Assembly (NCBI GenBank): GCA_045801465.1 | Contig: JBJMSU010000089.1 | Span: 1 to 36,819 of the forward strand | Source of the DNA: DATFWC01 sp045801465 | GTDB taxonomy: Bacteria > Pseudomonadota > Alphaproteobacteria > Rhizobiales > Xanthobacteraceae | Length of the DNA: 36,819 bases | Direction of reading: 5' to 3' | Shown: positions 1 through 7,534 of the stretch, piece after piece | How positions within the stretch are numbered: position 1 is the stretch's first letter | How the letters are laid out: each line of letters opens with the position of its first letter | Position numbers and translations under genes: made by a program | Notes under the pieces: model-generated | Seen by the model: the letters and a program-made list of their open reading frames with translations, nothing else | What the model was told of the DNA's origin: nothing | Databases searched by the model: none

Positions 1-80
1 GACCGACCGGACTGCTTACCATTGACCGATATTTTCCCAAGAAGAACCCAGTCAAGACGCCTTTTCGTGCTGGCACAGAG

Positions 81-103
81 GGGGCGCCGAAGAGCGGCGC
101 CCC
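81..103 (-). terminator. GC-rich hairpin downstream of pstS
   Basis: A 9-bp perfect stem (GGGGCGCCG / CGGCGCCCC) with a 5-nt loop lies just beyond the pstS stop codon. On the minus strand it is not followed by a T-run, so it is not a textbook intrinsic terminator. It may instead be an mRNA-stabilising or attenuating hairpin between pstS and the next gene, which would be pstC in the usual rhizobial order but lies off the window. Positions 1-80 hold nothing else I recognise. Confidence 0.45.
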
Positions 104-116
104 TCCGAGGATGTGG

Positions 117-1166
117 TCAGTGCGAGGGAGCGAACAGCGGCTTGCCGCTCGCATCCTTGATCTCGCTCGCCCATACCTTCTGGATCGCGTTGACGACGCT
201 GTCCGGCATGGGCACGTAGTCGAGGTCCTCGGCCATCTTGTCGCCTTTGGTGTACGCCCAGGCGAAGAACTTGAGTGCCTCGGTGGCGGCGGCGGCATCC
301 TGCGGCTGCTTGTGCATCAGGATGAAGGTGGCACCGGCGATCGGCCATGAGCCGGCACCCGGTTCATCGGTGAGGATCACGGCGAAGCCCGGGGTGCCCG
401 TCCAGTCGGCGCTGGCGGCCGCCGCCGTGAAGGAAGCAGCAGTGGGGTCGACCGCCTTGCCGTCCTTATTGGTCAATTTGGTGAAGGTGAGCTTGTTCTG
501 CTTGGCGTAGGCGTATTCGACATAGCCGATCGAACCTTTGGTGTTGGCTACGTTATTGGCCACGCCTTCGTTACCCTTGGCGCCGATGCCGCCCGGCCAC
601 TCGACGGCGGTGTTCGCCCCGACCTTGGTTTTCCAATCGGCGCTGACCTTCGACAGATAATCGGTGAAGATGAAGGTCGTGCCCGAACCGTCGGATCGAT
701 GCACGACGGCGATGGCTTGCGACGGCAGCTTGGCGTTAGGGTTGAGCTTCGCAACAGCCGGGTCGTTCCAGGTCTTCACCTCGCCCAGGAAGATCTTGGC
801 GAGCGTCGGGCCGTCGAGGGTGAGGTCGCCGGGCCTGACGCCCTCCACGTTGATGACCGGCACCACTCCGCCCATCACGGTGGGAAACTGGATCAAACCG
901 TTCTTGTTCAGATCTCCCGGCTTCAACGGCATGTCCGAGGCGCCGAAGGTGACGGTCTTGGCCTGGATCTGCTTGATGCCGCCGCCGGAGCCGATCGACT
1001 GGTAATTCAGGCCGCCGCCGGTCTCCTTCCTGTAGGCATCGGCCCATTTCGCATAGATCGGATAGGGGAACGTGGCGCCGGCGCCGGAGATGTCGATGGC
1101 GACCGCAGCGATCGAAGACGTCGCGAGCGCCGCTGCGGCCGCGATCACGGAGGTGACGAGCTTCAC
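117..1166 (-). CDS. pstS: Phosphate ABC transporter substrate-binding protein PstS
   Basis: Periplasmic phosphate-binding component of the high-affinity Pst uptake system, 349 residues, which is normal for the family. The GTG start at 1166 has an AGGAGA Shine-Dalgarno a few bases upstream and opens directly into a signal peptide (KLVTSVIAAAAALATSSIAA). The same frame stays open to an ATG at 1340, but that extension would sit over an intergenic region just downstream of the Pho box, so I reject it. Family motifs visible are the mature N-terminus ISGAGATFPYPIYAKW, the phosphate-contacting stretch SIGSGGGIKQI and RSDGSGTTFIFTDYL. The gene lies downstream of phoR on the same strand with a triple Pho box between them, so PhoB induction under phosphate starvation is expected. 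Other pst genes would lie to the left of the window. Confidence 0.96.
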   Translation of the reverse strand: MKLVTSVIAAAAALATSSIAAVAIDISGAGATFPYPIYAKWADAYRKETGGGLNYQSIGSGGGIKQIQAKTVTFGASDMPLKPGDLNKNGLIQFPTVMGGVVPVINVEGVRPGDLTLDGPTLAKIFLGEVKTWNDPAVAKLNPNAKLPSQAIAVVHRSDGSGTTFIFTDYLSKVSADWKTKVGANTAVEWPGGIGAKGNEGVANNVANTKGSIGYVEYAYAKQNKLTFTKLTNKDGKAVDPTAASFTAAAASADWTGTPGFAVILTDEPGAGSWPIAGATFILMHKQPQDAAAATEALKFFAWAYTKGDKMAEDLDYVPMPDSVVNAIQKVWASEIKDASGKPLFAPSH

Positions 1167-1351
1167 TGGTTCTCTCCTGTTGTCTTGCCCTGACATGGGA
1201 GCAATGCCGGCGATTGAGCCGTCGTTCCGCCCCGATGTGACAGGCAACTCTTTGTTTGACGCATGATTGGGATGCGCTTCGGCGGATGCAGACGGGGGAG
1301 GAGTTGGTCCGAAGCCGCGGCTAGTCCATAGGCGCCACATGTCATCGTTCT

Positions 1352-1380
1352 ATGACACTGACATGACAGCCTGATGACAG
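1352..1380 (-). promoter_or_regulatory. Triple Pho box (PhoB operator) for pstS
   Basis: On the minus strand three half-sites occur at an exact 11-bp period: CTGTCAT (1380-1374), CTGTCAT (1369-1363) and GTGTCAT (1358-1352). The PhoB consensus is 7-bp CTGTCAT-like repeats separated by 4 bp, so this is one full Pho box plus a third repeat. It lies about 190 bp upstream of the pstS GTG and about 25 bp beyond the phoR stop codon, which places the regulated promoter between phoR and pstS. The transcription start is not identified. An ATGACAT-like stretch lies further downstream but I did not assign a -10. Confidence 0.9.
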
Positions 1381-1406
1381 TGCAAGCCGCCGCAACGGCA
1401 GTTATT

Positions 1407-2705
1407 TCATGCAGACTGCGGGACGGACACATCCGCCAGCGGCAGGTGCACCGTGAAGGTCGCGCCCTGGCCGAACGTGCTCTCGATGGCGAGCCGTCCC
1501 TGGTGGCGCGCCAGGATGTGCTTGACGATGGCGAGACCGAGGCCGGTTCCTCCCTCGGCCCGGCTCTGCGCCACGTCGACGCGGTAGAACCGCTCGGTCA
1601 GGCGCGGCAGGTGCTCGGGCGCGATGCCGGGACCGAAATCCCTGATGCTGATGACCCCCTCGCGCGCACGCCCGCTGCCGGGGCCGATGCCGACTTCGAC
1701 CCTTTTACCGGCGGCGCCGTATTTCAGCGCGTTCTCGACGAGATTTTCGAGCACACGGACAAGCTCATCGCGGTCTCCGAGCGCGATGAAGGGCTCGGAC
1801 GGCGCACTCACCACAATGTCGACGCCGCGATCGCGCGCCAGCATCTGCATGGCGTCGGTAACCTGTCGCACGACGGCGATCAGATCGACTTCGGTTTCAG
1901 GACGTACGTGGACGTTGAGCTCGATGCGCGAAAGCGACAGCAGGTCATCGATCAATCGCGCCATGCGGAACGCCTGCTGCTTCATGATCGCCAGGAAGCG
2001 TTCGCGCGCCGGCGCGTCGTCGCGGGCCGGCCCTTGCAGTGTCTCGATGAATCCCGACAATGTGGCGAGCGGAGTCCTCAGCTCGTGGCTCGCATTGGCA
2101 ACGAAATCGGCGCGCATCTCTTCGACGCGCCGCAACGGCGTGAGATCATGGACCGTCATGAGCACGAGATCGGGCCGCGGGCCGGTGCGATCTCCCTGCA
2201 GATGCAGCGCCGTGACATGCGCCTGGTACCAACGATCGACGGGAATTCGCTCGGAAAACTCGACGCGCTGCGGCTCGCCGGTCGAGGTCGTATGGCGGAT
2301 CGCCTCGACGACTTCAGGCATGCGCAACGCGAACGAGGCGGGCTCGCCTCGCCGCAGCGCCGGAGCGAGCGCGCTCGCCCGCGCATTGAACGCAACGACA
2401 ATGCCATCGCGATCGAGAGCGACGACCGGATCGGGCAGCGCCGCCAGCATGGCATCCACGGCCCCGGTCGGCATTTGCGCGTCGGCGCGGCTCGCCATCG
2501 GGACTGCGCTCGGTAGGCGCGGCCGCGCGGTGTCGGCGATCAAGGCCGCAGCCGCGACAATGGCGAGACCGACCGCCGCGTAGGCGAGAGACAGCACGCC
2601 GGCTGCCGCGAAGGAAACGAGCACGATGGCGGCGGCGAGAAAAACCAGACGCGCGCCGGCAAGCTGGCCGAGCCTAGTGCCCCGCTTCCGAAGTTCGTGA
2701 TACAT
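1407..2705 (-). CDS. phoR: Phosphate-regulon sensor histidine kinase PhoR
   Basis: Membrane sensor kinase that phosphorylates and dephosphorylates PhoB. From the ATG at 2705 it has 432 residues: a two-helix membrane anchor at about 18-58, a PAS-like region at about 82-190, a HisKA domain with phospho-acceptor His207 (ANASHELRTPLATLSGF), and an HATPase domain with N box (NLVENALKYG), G1 box (DFGPGIAPEH) and G2 box (GGTGLGLAIVKHIL). The start codon is unusual: the ATG, its AGGGGG Shine-Dalgarno and the first ten or so codons (MYHELRKRGT) lie inside a palindromic repeat that recurs three more times in this window. No alternative ATG/GTG/TTG precedes the first membrane helix outside the repeat, so the repeat probably supplies the real start. 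A frame extension to 2738 is repeat sequence only. Its placement directly before the Pho box and pstS supports the assignment. Confidence 0.93.
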   Translation of the reverse strand: MYHELRKRGTRLGQLAGARLVFLAAAIVLVSFAAAGVLSLAYAAVGLAIVAAAALIADTARPRLPSAVPMASRADAQMPTGAVDAMLAALPDPVVALDRDGIVVAFNARASALAPALRRGEPASFALRMPEVVEAIRHTTSTGEPQRVEFSERIPVDRWYQAHVTALHLQGDRTGPRPDLVLMTVHDLTPLRRVEEMRADFVANASHELRTPLATLSGFIETLQGPARDDAPARERFLAIMKQQAFRMARLIDDLLSLSRIELNVHVRPETEVDLIAVVRQVTDAMQMLARDRGVDIVVSAPSEPFIALGDRDELVRVLENLVENALKYGAAGKRVEVGIGPGSGRAREGVISIRDFGPGIAPEHLPRLTERFYRVDVAQSRAEGGTGLGLAIVKHILARHQGRLAIESTFGQGATFTVHLPLADVSVPQSA

Positions 2706-2838
2706 CGCGGCACCCCCTGACACGAACTTCGGAAGCAAAGGGCACGAGCAAGTCCATGGTTCTAGTGCCGCTTTCGATTTGAAGTTCCTAAACGAGTTTG
2801 CCGCAACTGCTGTAGGAACTTCAAATCGGCGGCACTCG
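2674..2838 (-). repeat. Double-hairpin intergenic repeat, copy 1
   Basis: 165 bp, one of four copies. Read toward phoR, it has hairpin A (arms around GATTTGAAGTTCCTA), a linker of about 13 nt beginning AACCATGG, and hairpin B (arms around GCTTCCGAAGTTCGT). The stem bases are CTAGTGCC / GGCACTAG-like. Hairpin B overlaps the 5' end of phoR and its loop contains AGGGGG and the phoR ATG. Outer ends here are GAGTGCC and GGCACTAG, slightly degenerate compared with copy 3. Confidence 0.92.
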
Positions 2839-2903
2839 TCGCGCGCCGATCCTCGCGATGCTCGGTTGCGGTCATGTTCCTGCCGCCGTGCCGCCTACGG
2901 GAT

Positions 2904-2933
2904 CTTATACCAATGCGAAACGCTCCGCGTCAG
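2904..2933 (-). promoter_or_regulatory. Candidate housekeeping promoter for phoR
   Basis: Minus strand CTGACG (2933-2928), an 18-bp spacer, then TATAAG (2909-2904). It fits loosely to the alphaproteobacterial sigma-70 pattern. It lies upstream of repeat copy 1, so the repeat would be within the phoR 5' leader. Assignment is by pattern only. Confidence 0.3.
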
Positions 2934-2964
2934 CGCCGTCTCACGACACCTGTCTTGGAAAGCG

Positions 2965-4017
2965 TCACGCCGCGCCGGCCAATCCATCGCTGTCGCAAAC
3001 GACGCGGTTGCAGCCGTGGCGCTTGGCGGCCTCGAGGCAGCGGTCGGCGCGCTGCATGAGGGCCCACGGGCTCTCGCCCTTGCGATAGGCCGCGATCCCT
3101 CCCGACACCGTCAGCCTGCCGACGCTCTCGCCGGTGGTGCGCTTCATCAGATGCGTGGCCATGACACGGCAGCGGATGTGATCGGCAACGGTCAGCGCCG
3201 AATGCAGCGGCACGGCCGGCAGAATCACGGCAAACTCGTCGCCGCCGATACGCGCGGCGACGTCGTTCGACTGCATATGCTGCTTGTGCGAGTGCGAGAT
3301 CAGCCGGAGCACTTCGTCGCCGGCCAAGTGACCGAACGTATCATTCACGTTCTTGAGATGATCGACATCGGTGATGAGCAGACAGAGGTTCCCGTCGTTA
3401 GCCTCGGCTTCGGCCATGCAACGGTCGAGCTGGCGGTTGAAGTGCTTGCGATTGGCGAGTGAGGTCAGCCTGTCGGTGACGTCGTCGACGCCGAGCGAGT
3501 CGGCCTCGTCCTGAAGCTCGGTGATCTGCCGCCTTGCCGCGTGCAGACGCGCCGTGAACGTCTGGTTTTGCGTCTCCATGCTCTTGGCGGCGCGCAGCAA
3601 AGCTTCCACCATCGCTCTCACCCCTTGCTGATCGGGGCAACGATCGAGTTGCTGCGTCACGTTGTCGAGGTCGGCGCGATACGCCGCGATCGCGCCAACC
3701 GCCGCATCGACCATCGCCTTGACCTGACCGACTTGATCGACCACGCCGGCGGCCAGGAGCCCAATATTGCCGGCGATCAGGTCGGCAGGACCGTATCCGT
3801 AAATCGTCTCCAGCTCGTCGGCGGAAATGCCGCCGTTGAGGGCTATCTTGCGGTTGACGGTCGCGTTCTGGGAAGGGCTGCAGTTGGTCGCGTAGGTGAA
3901 CCAGGCGGCATAGGTGCGCGGATCGCCCGGCTGGTCGAAATCCCTGATCTTGGCGAGTGCACGATCGGCAATCGCCATCGTGCGTTTTGCATCGGCCGGC
4001 GCGGTCGCTGACCCCAT
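2965..4017 (-). CDS. GGDEF-domain diguanylate cyclase
   Basis: Predicted cytoplasmic c-di-GMP synthase of 350 residues. The N-terminal half (about 10-165) begins KRTMAIADRALAKIRDF and contains WFTYAT, a sensory region often seen in rhizobial GGDEF proteins. It ends in a helix that leads into the GGDEF domain (about 180-345), with DVDHLKNVNDTFGH and the intact catalytic motif GGDEF at 258-262. The inhibitory I-site RxxD is altered to QSND (Gln249). The ATG at 4017 has a strong GAGGGGGG Shine-Dalgarno. An alternative ATG at 4119, with its own GAGGG, lies 11 bp past the upstream gene's stop and would add a hydrophobic N-terminus (SAIYVLFTAFSLSSALAA); I cannot exclude it. It is probably co-transcribed with the membrane protein gene at 4131-5231. 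Confidence 0.9.
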   Translation of the reverse strand: MGSATAPADAKRTMAIADRALAKIRDFDQPGDPRTYAAWFTYATNCSPSQNATVNRKIALNGGISADELETIYGYGPADLIAGNIGLLAAGVVDQVGQVKAMVDAAVGAIAAYRADLDNVTQQLDRCPDQQGVRAMVEALLRAAKSMETQNQTFTARLHAARRQITELQDEADSLGVDDVTDRLTSLANRKHFNRQLDRCMAEAEANDGNLCLLITDVDHLKNVNDTFGHLAGDEVLRLISHSHKQHMQSNDVAARIGGDEFAVILPAVPLHSALTVADHIRCRVMATHLMKRTTGESVGRLTVSGGIAAYRKGESPWALMQRADRCLEAAKRHGCNRVVCDSDGLAGAA

Positions 4018-4130
4018 GCCTACCCCCCTCGCAGGCAGCCGCATCGCGGCTAAGGCCGATGATAGGGAGAAAGCGGTGAACAGGACGTAAATGGCGGATC
4101 GACCGCCGGCCTGGGCCATTAAGACCCTCG

Positions 4131-5231
4131 TCAGCGGATGCCTTCCCGCCCGGTGTCGGTCATGGCGGAAGCGCCAGGCGGGCGATCGACCGGCTTGCAG
4201 CCCTGCTTCGCCGCGGTCTGTCCCATGGTCTCCGTGGCGGCGATGGACCCCGCCCGGACGCGCGAGAGGTGGAGGTTGAGGGCGATCTCGCGAATCCCCA
4301 AGACCAAGAGCGCGAGCGCAAACGGGATGATGTAATACACCAGCCGAAACAGCAGCAGACCGGCAAGCACGTCTTCGCGATCGAATTGCCACAAGGCGAT
4401 CAGCATGGCGGCATCGAAAACGCCGATCCCGCCGGGGGCATGGCTGGCAAAACCCAGCAGCGTCGCCGACACGAAGATCACCGCCAGCGTCACGAACCCG
4501 ATATGCGGCTCGTCCGGCATCAGGATCCACATGGCGAAAGCGCAGCAACCGAGATCGACGATCCCGATGGCGATCTGCAACAGCGTCAGCGGCCCGTTGG
4601 GCAGCGTGACCTGCCAGTTGCTGCGGCCGATCTGGCGCGGCGCCCGCCAGACCCAGATCACATAGGCACCCAGCACGCCAAGGATGCCCGCCGCCATCCA
4701 CCGATTGAGCCACGGCGGCAATTGATCGATCGCGCTCGCGGCCTGCGGTGCCAACACGATGCCCGAACCGAGCACCGTGGCATTGCCGAGCCAGAACGTC
4801 AGCCCGGCGATGAAACAGATCTTGGCGACTTCGACGGCCGTCAGGCCCCAGTGCGAATAGATGCGGTAACGCACCGCTCCGCCGGTGAACACCGAAGCGC
4901 CGACATTATGGCCGATGGAATAACTCGTGAAACCGGCCAGCGCGGCGACACGATAAGGCACATCGTTGCGGCCGATCGTACGGAGCGCGAACAGGTCGTA
5001 GAACGTCAGCGTGAAGTAACCGGCGGCGACGAACAGGGCGGCCAGCCAAATCTGGTGCGCTTCGGTCGCCCGCAAAGCCTCGACCACGTACTCAGGGTCG
5101 ATGTCGTACAGCATGCGATAGAGCGCCACCGCCGCGATGGCGATGACGGTGATGCTCAGGAGCAAGCCGATCCGGTTCCAGCCGATCCTATCACTGACAA
5201 TGCGCGTGGTCGCGCGCAGGACGTTGAGCAT
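4131..5231 (-). CDS. Integral membrane protein, LPG-synthase transmembrane (UPF0104/YbhN) family
   Basis: 366 residues with about eight hydrophobic segments, beginning near residue 18 (RIGLLLSITVIAIAAVALY). The sequence GFTSYSIGHNVGASVFTGGAVRYRIYSHWG resembles the N-terminal flippase half of MprF; I quote only short parts of it: SIGHNVGAS and GGAVRYR. The C-terminal catalytic aminoacyl-transferase half of MprF is absent, so this is a stand-alone flippase-like member of unknown substrate. The start at 5231 (MLNVLRATT) is preceded by an AGAGGTGAGG run; an ATG at 5261 in frame is less likely. The GGDEF gene follows on the same strand. Confidence 0.85.
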   Translation of the reverse strand: MLNVLRATTRIVSDRIGWNRIGLLLSITVIAIAAVALYRMLYDIDPEYVVEALRATEAHQIWLAALFVAAGYFTLTFYDLFALRTIGRNDVPYRVAALAGFTSYSIGHNVGASVFTGGAVRYRIYSHWGLTAVEVAKICFIAGLTFWLGNATVLGSGIVLAPQAASAIDQLPPWLNRWMAAGILGVLGAYVIWVWRAPRQIGRSNWQVTLPNGPLTLLQIAIGIVDLGCCAFAMWILMPDEPHIGFVTLAVIFVSATLLGFASHAPGGIGVFDAAMLIALWQFDREDVLAGLLLFRLVYYIIPFALALLVLGIREIALNLHLSRVRAGSIAATETMGQTAAKQGCKPVDRPPGASAMTDTGREGIR

Positions 5232-5486
5232 CCTCACCTCTGGCTCGGCTCTCTCGACCACCGGCCGGCCTGCTCGACGGCAGGGAGCCTTTTCACGGCA
5301 ATCGAGCAGTATCAGAACCGAGGACGCGGCGCGAGATCAACAAGAAACGCCGGCGCGAGCGGCGGGCGGCGGCGCCAGGACGTGGCAAACGCGCATTATG
5401 CTTAATTCGTGGGCATTGGATATGCCAGCCGCAGGCTCCACGCCGCCGGAACGGGAGGTGAAGCCTGCAGCCGGGTTCACGACCGG
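5232..5486. other. Intergenic region between the dienelactone hydrolase and UPF0104 genes
   Basis: 255 bp without a convincing gene. On the minus strand it contains a CTGGCA...TGCC stretch (5428-5412) in which GG and GC are spaced by exactly 10 nt, as in sigma-54 -24/-12 elements. An AT-rich GAATTAAGCATAAT stretch adjoins it. Either could belong to a promoter for the membrane protein gene, but the evidence is weak. Confidence 0.25.
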
Positions 5487-6176
5487 CTAGCTGGCCTTGC
5501 GGACGCCTTCGCGTGCTCGCTTCAGCCACGCCAGGGTCCGCTCCCAAGCCACGCGCGAGCTTGGCTCGTGGTAGCTTCCGCGCTCGTCGCAGTGAAAGCC
5601 GTGTCCCGCGTCCTTGTAGACGTGGATGTCGCAATCCGGGCGCTTCTGCTTGATCGTCTCGACGTCGGTGAGCGGGATGCTCTGGTCCTGGTCGCCGAAA
5701 TGCAGCTGCGTCGGACAGCGCGGCTTCTCGTCCGCGAAGGCGACGATACGGCCGCCATAGTAGCCGACCGCGGCGGTCAACCCGTCGAGGCGTGCTGCCG
5801 CCAGAAACGCCACCGTTCCGCCCATGCAAAAGCCGATGATCGATACCGGCCCGGCGCTCTTCAGCTCGGCGATTGCCGCCGCGGTGTCGCGCAGCATGGC
5901 GTCCCAGTCCGGATTGGCGACGAACTTGCGCGCCTTCTCGATTTCTTCCGGCGAATAGCCGGATTGAAAATCCCGCACCTGGCGGTCGAACAATGCCGGC
6001 GCAACGGCCGCATAGCCTTCCGCCGCGAACCGGTCGCAGACGTTGCGAATGTGATGATTGACCCCGAAAATCTCCTGTATGACGACGATCCCTCCCACCG
6101 GTGCCCCGCTGGGATCGGCGCGATAGGCGCCGAGGCGATGGCCGTCGGACGCGGTAAGGTTCAGCGATTTACCCAA
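5487..6176 (-). CDS. Dienelactone hydrolase family protein
   Basis: Alpha/beta hydrolase of 229 residues, probably cytoplasmic, related to carboxymethylenebutenolidase. The family catalytic triad is visible: Cys117 in GFCMGG, Asp164 in GDQDQSIP and His192 in AGHGFH, with the substrate-side Glu in QEIFG. I chose a TTG start at 6176 because a strong AGGGAGG lies six bases upstream and the protein then has the usual family length. The open frame continues to 6302 but the extra 42 residues look non-coding. It is transcribed divergently from the alpha/beta hydrolase gene at 6445. No other ring-cleavage pathway gene is adjacent, so its substrate is open. Confidence 0.9.
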   Translation of the reverse strand: MGKSLNLTASDGHRLGAYRADPSGAPVGGIVVIQEIFGVNHHIRNVCDRFAAEGYAAVAPALFDRQVRDFQSGYSPEEIEKARKFVANPDWDAMLRDTAAAIAELKSAGPVSIIGFCMGGTVAFLAAARLDGLTAAVGYYGGRIVAFADEKPRCPTQLHFGDQDQSIPLTDVETIKQKRPDCDIHVYKDAGHGFHCDERGSYHEPSSRVAWERTLAWLKRAREGVRKAS

Positions 6177-6444
6177 AGCAAGCCTCCCTGTCGCTCCTGA
6201 TGTTCGATCCGGCCCGTCAACCTCCGGGGTTCGGCCCGATCGCAGATCCTTTAGCATAGAAATGCGGCCCCGGAGCAACCGCACGCCAGCCGCCCATCCC
6301 AAAGGAATTGTCCCGATCGGCGGCGCGATCTGCTACGATTGCGTGACTCCGTGATGGTGGCTCCCGACCAAGAGCCCGTCGTCTCGCCGTCTGTCATACC
6401 CGTGCACCGCAAAGCGGGAGCGGCACAGCCGAAGGACAAAATCG

Positions 6445-7494
6445 ATGCTGAGACCCCAACATCCCGTCGCACGTCGCACGCTGATCAAGGGTGCCGGCCT
6501 GGGCCTTGGCGCCGGGCTTGCGTCGACCCTGGCGCAGGCCGCCGAGACGACCGGCGCAACCGCCGCCGCGCAGAGCGGCGCGGCGCCCGAACTGTGGAGC
6601 GGCGAATACTGGGCGAAGAAGGGCGACGTCTCGCTCAATCTCTGGCGTAAGCGGCTCGGGGCTCCGCGACCGGGCGAGGCGCCGTTGCCCGTGCTGTTCC
6701 TCGTTCACGGCTCATCGAATTCATCGCGCACGAGCTACGATCTCAGCGTGCCCGGTCGCGGCGAATATTCGCTGATGAACGTGTTCGCCCGTTACGGGTT
6801 TGACGTCTGGACCATGGACCACGACGGCTACGGCCGTTCCGGCAGCTCCGGCAACAACTCGGATATCGCCAGCAGCGTGGAGGATCTCAAGGCGGGAACC
6901 GAGGTGGTGGCGCGCGAGAGCGGGCAGCAAAAATTCCATATGTGCGGCGGATCCTCGGGCGCCATCAGGGCCGCGGCCTTCGCCATGCTGCGGCCGGAGC
7001 GGATCGATCGTCTCGCCCTGGTCGCGTTCACCTACAAGGGCACGGGCGCGCCGACGCTGCGCCAACGTGCGGAACGGTTGGAATTCTATCGCACTCACAA
7101 TCGGCGCCTGCGCGACCGCGAGATGATCCGCTCGATCTTCACGCGCGACGGCCACGCCAGCGGCTACGATCCGGCAATTGCCGACGCCATTGCCGACGAG
7201 GAGCTCAAATTCGGCGATCAGGTGCCCACCGGCACGTATCTCGACATGATCGCCAACCTGCCCCTGGTCGATCCCGAGAAGGTGAAATCGCCGGTGCTGC
7301 TCGTGCGCGGCGAACATGACGGCATCGCCACCGTCGAGGATCTGCAGGACTTCTACAAGCGCCTTCCCAGCGGTGATCGCCAGTTCGTGATCCTTCCCGA
7401 TGTTGCGCATTCAGTCGGATGGGCCAAGAATCGGCACCTTTACTGGCACATTCTGCATGCCTTTCTGGCGATGCCGCGGGGAGCTACGACGTGA
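6445..7494 (+). CDS. Tat-exported alpha/beta hydrolase
   Basis: 349 residues. The N-terminus carries a twin-arginine signal (ARRTLIKGAGLGLGAGLAS, ending about AQA-A at 33), so the enzyme is probably periplasmic. The alpha/beta hydrolase fold follows: HGSS oxyanion-side loop at about 89, nucleophile Ser170 in GGSSG, Asp292 in GEHDGIA and His322 in VAHSVGW, a complete Ser-Asp-His triad. The substrate is unknown; esters or lactones are likely. It is the first gene of a probable operon with the PDZ pseudoprotease (gap about 40 bp) and the MFS transporter. The divergent upstream region (6177-6444) must hold promoters for this gene and the dienelactone hydrolase, but I saw no clear elements. Confidence 0.88.
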   Translation: MLRPQHPVARRTLIKGAGLGLGAGLASTLAQAAETTGATAAAQSGAAPELWSGEYWAKKGDVSLNLWRKRLGAPRPGEAPLPVLFLVHGSSNSSRTSYDLSVPGRGEYSLMNVFARYGFDVWTMDHDGYGRSGSSGNNSDIASSVEDLKAGTEVVARESGQQKFHMCGGSSGAIRAAAFAMLRPERIDRLALVAFTYKGTGAPTLRQRAERLEFYRTHNRRLRDREMIRSIFTRDGHASGYDPAIADAIADEELKFGDQVPTGTYLDMIANLPLVDPEKVKSPVLLVRGEHDGIATVEDLQDFYKRLPSGDRQFVILPDVAHSVGWAKNRHLYWHILHAFLAMPRGATT

Positions 7495-7534
7495 GCGGCC
7501 GATCAATGACGGGTGGAGCGAGAGAGCCGCACGC

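Noticed and set aside
1167..1340. N-terminal extension of PstS to an ATG at 1340
   Set aside because: It has no signal peptide at its start and lies in the Pho-box leader; the GTG at 1166 has a good Shine-Dalgarno and begins a signal peptide.
2674..2838. Double-hairpin repeat as a CRISPR array, insertion sequence or tRNA
   Set aside because: There are no spaced short repeats, no transposase frame and no tRNA features; it is a dispersed non-coding palindromic element.
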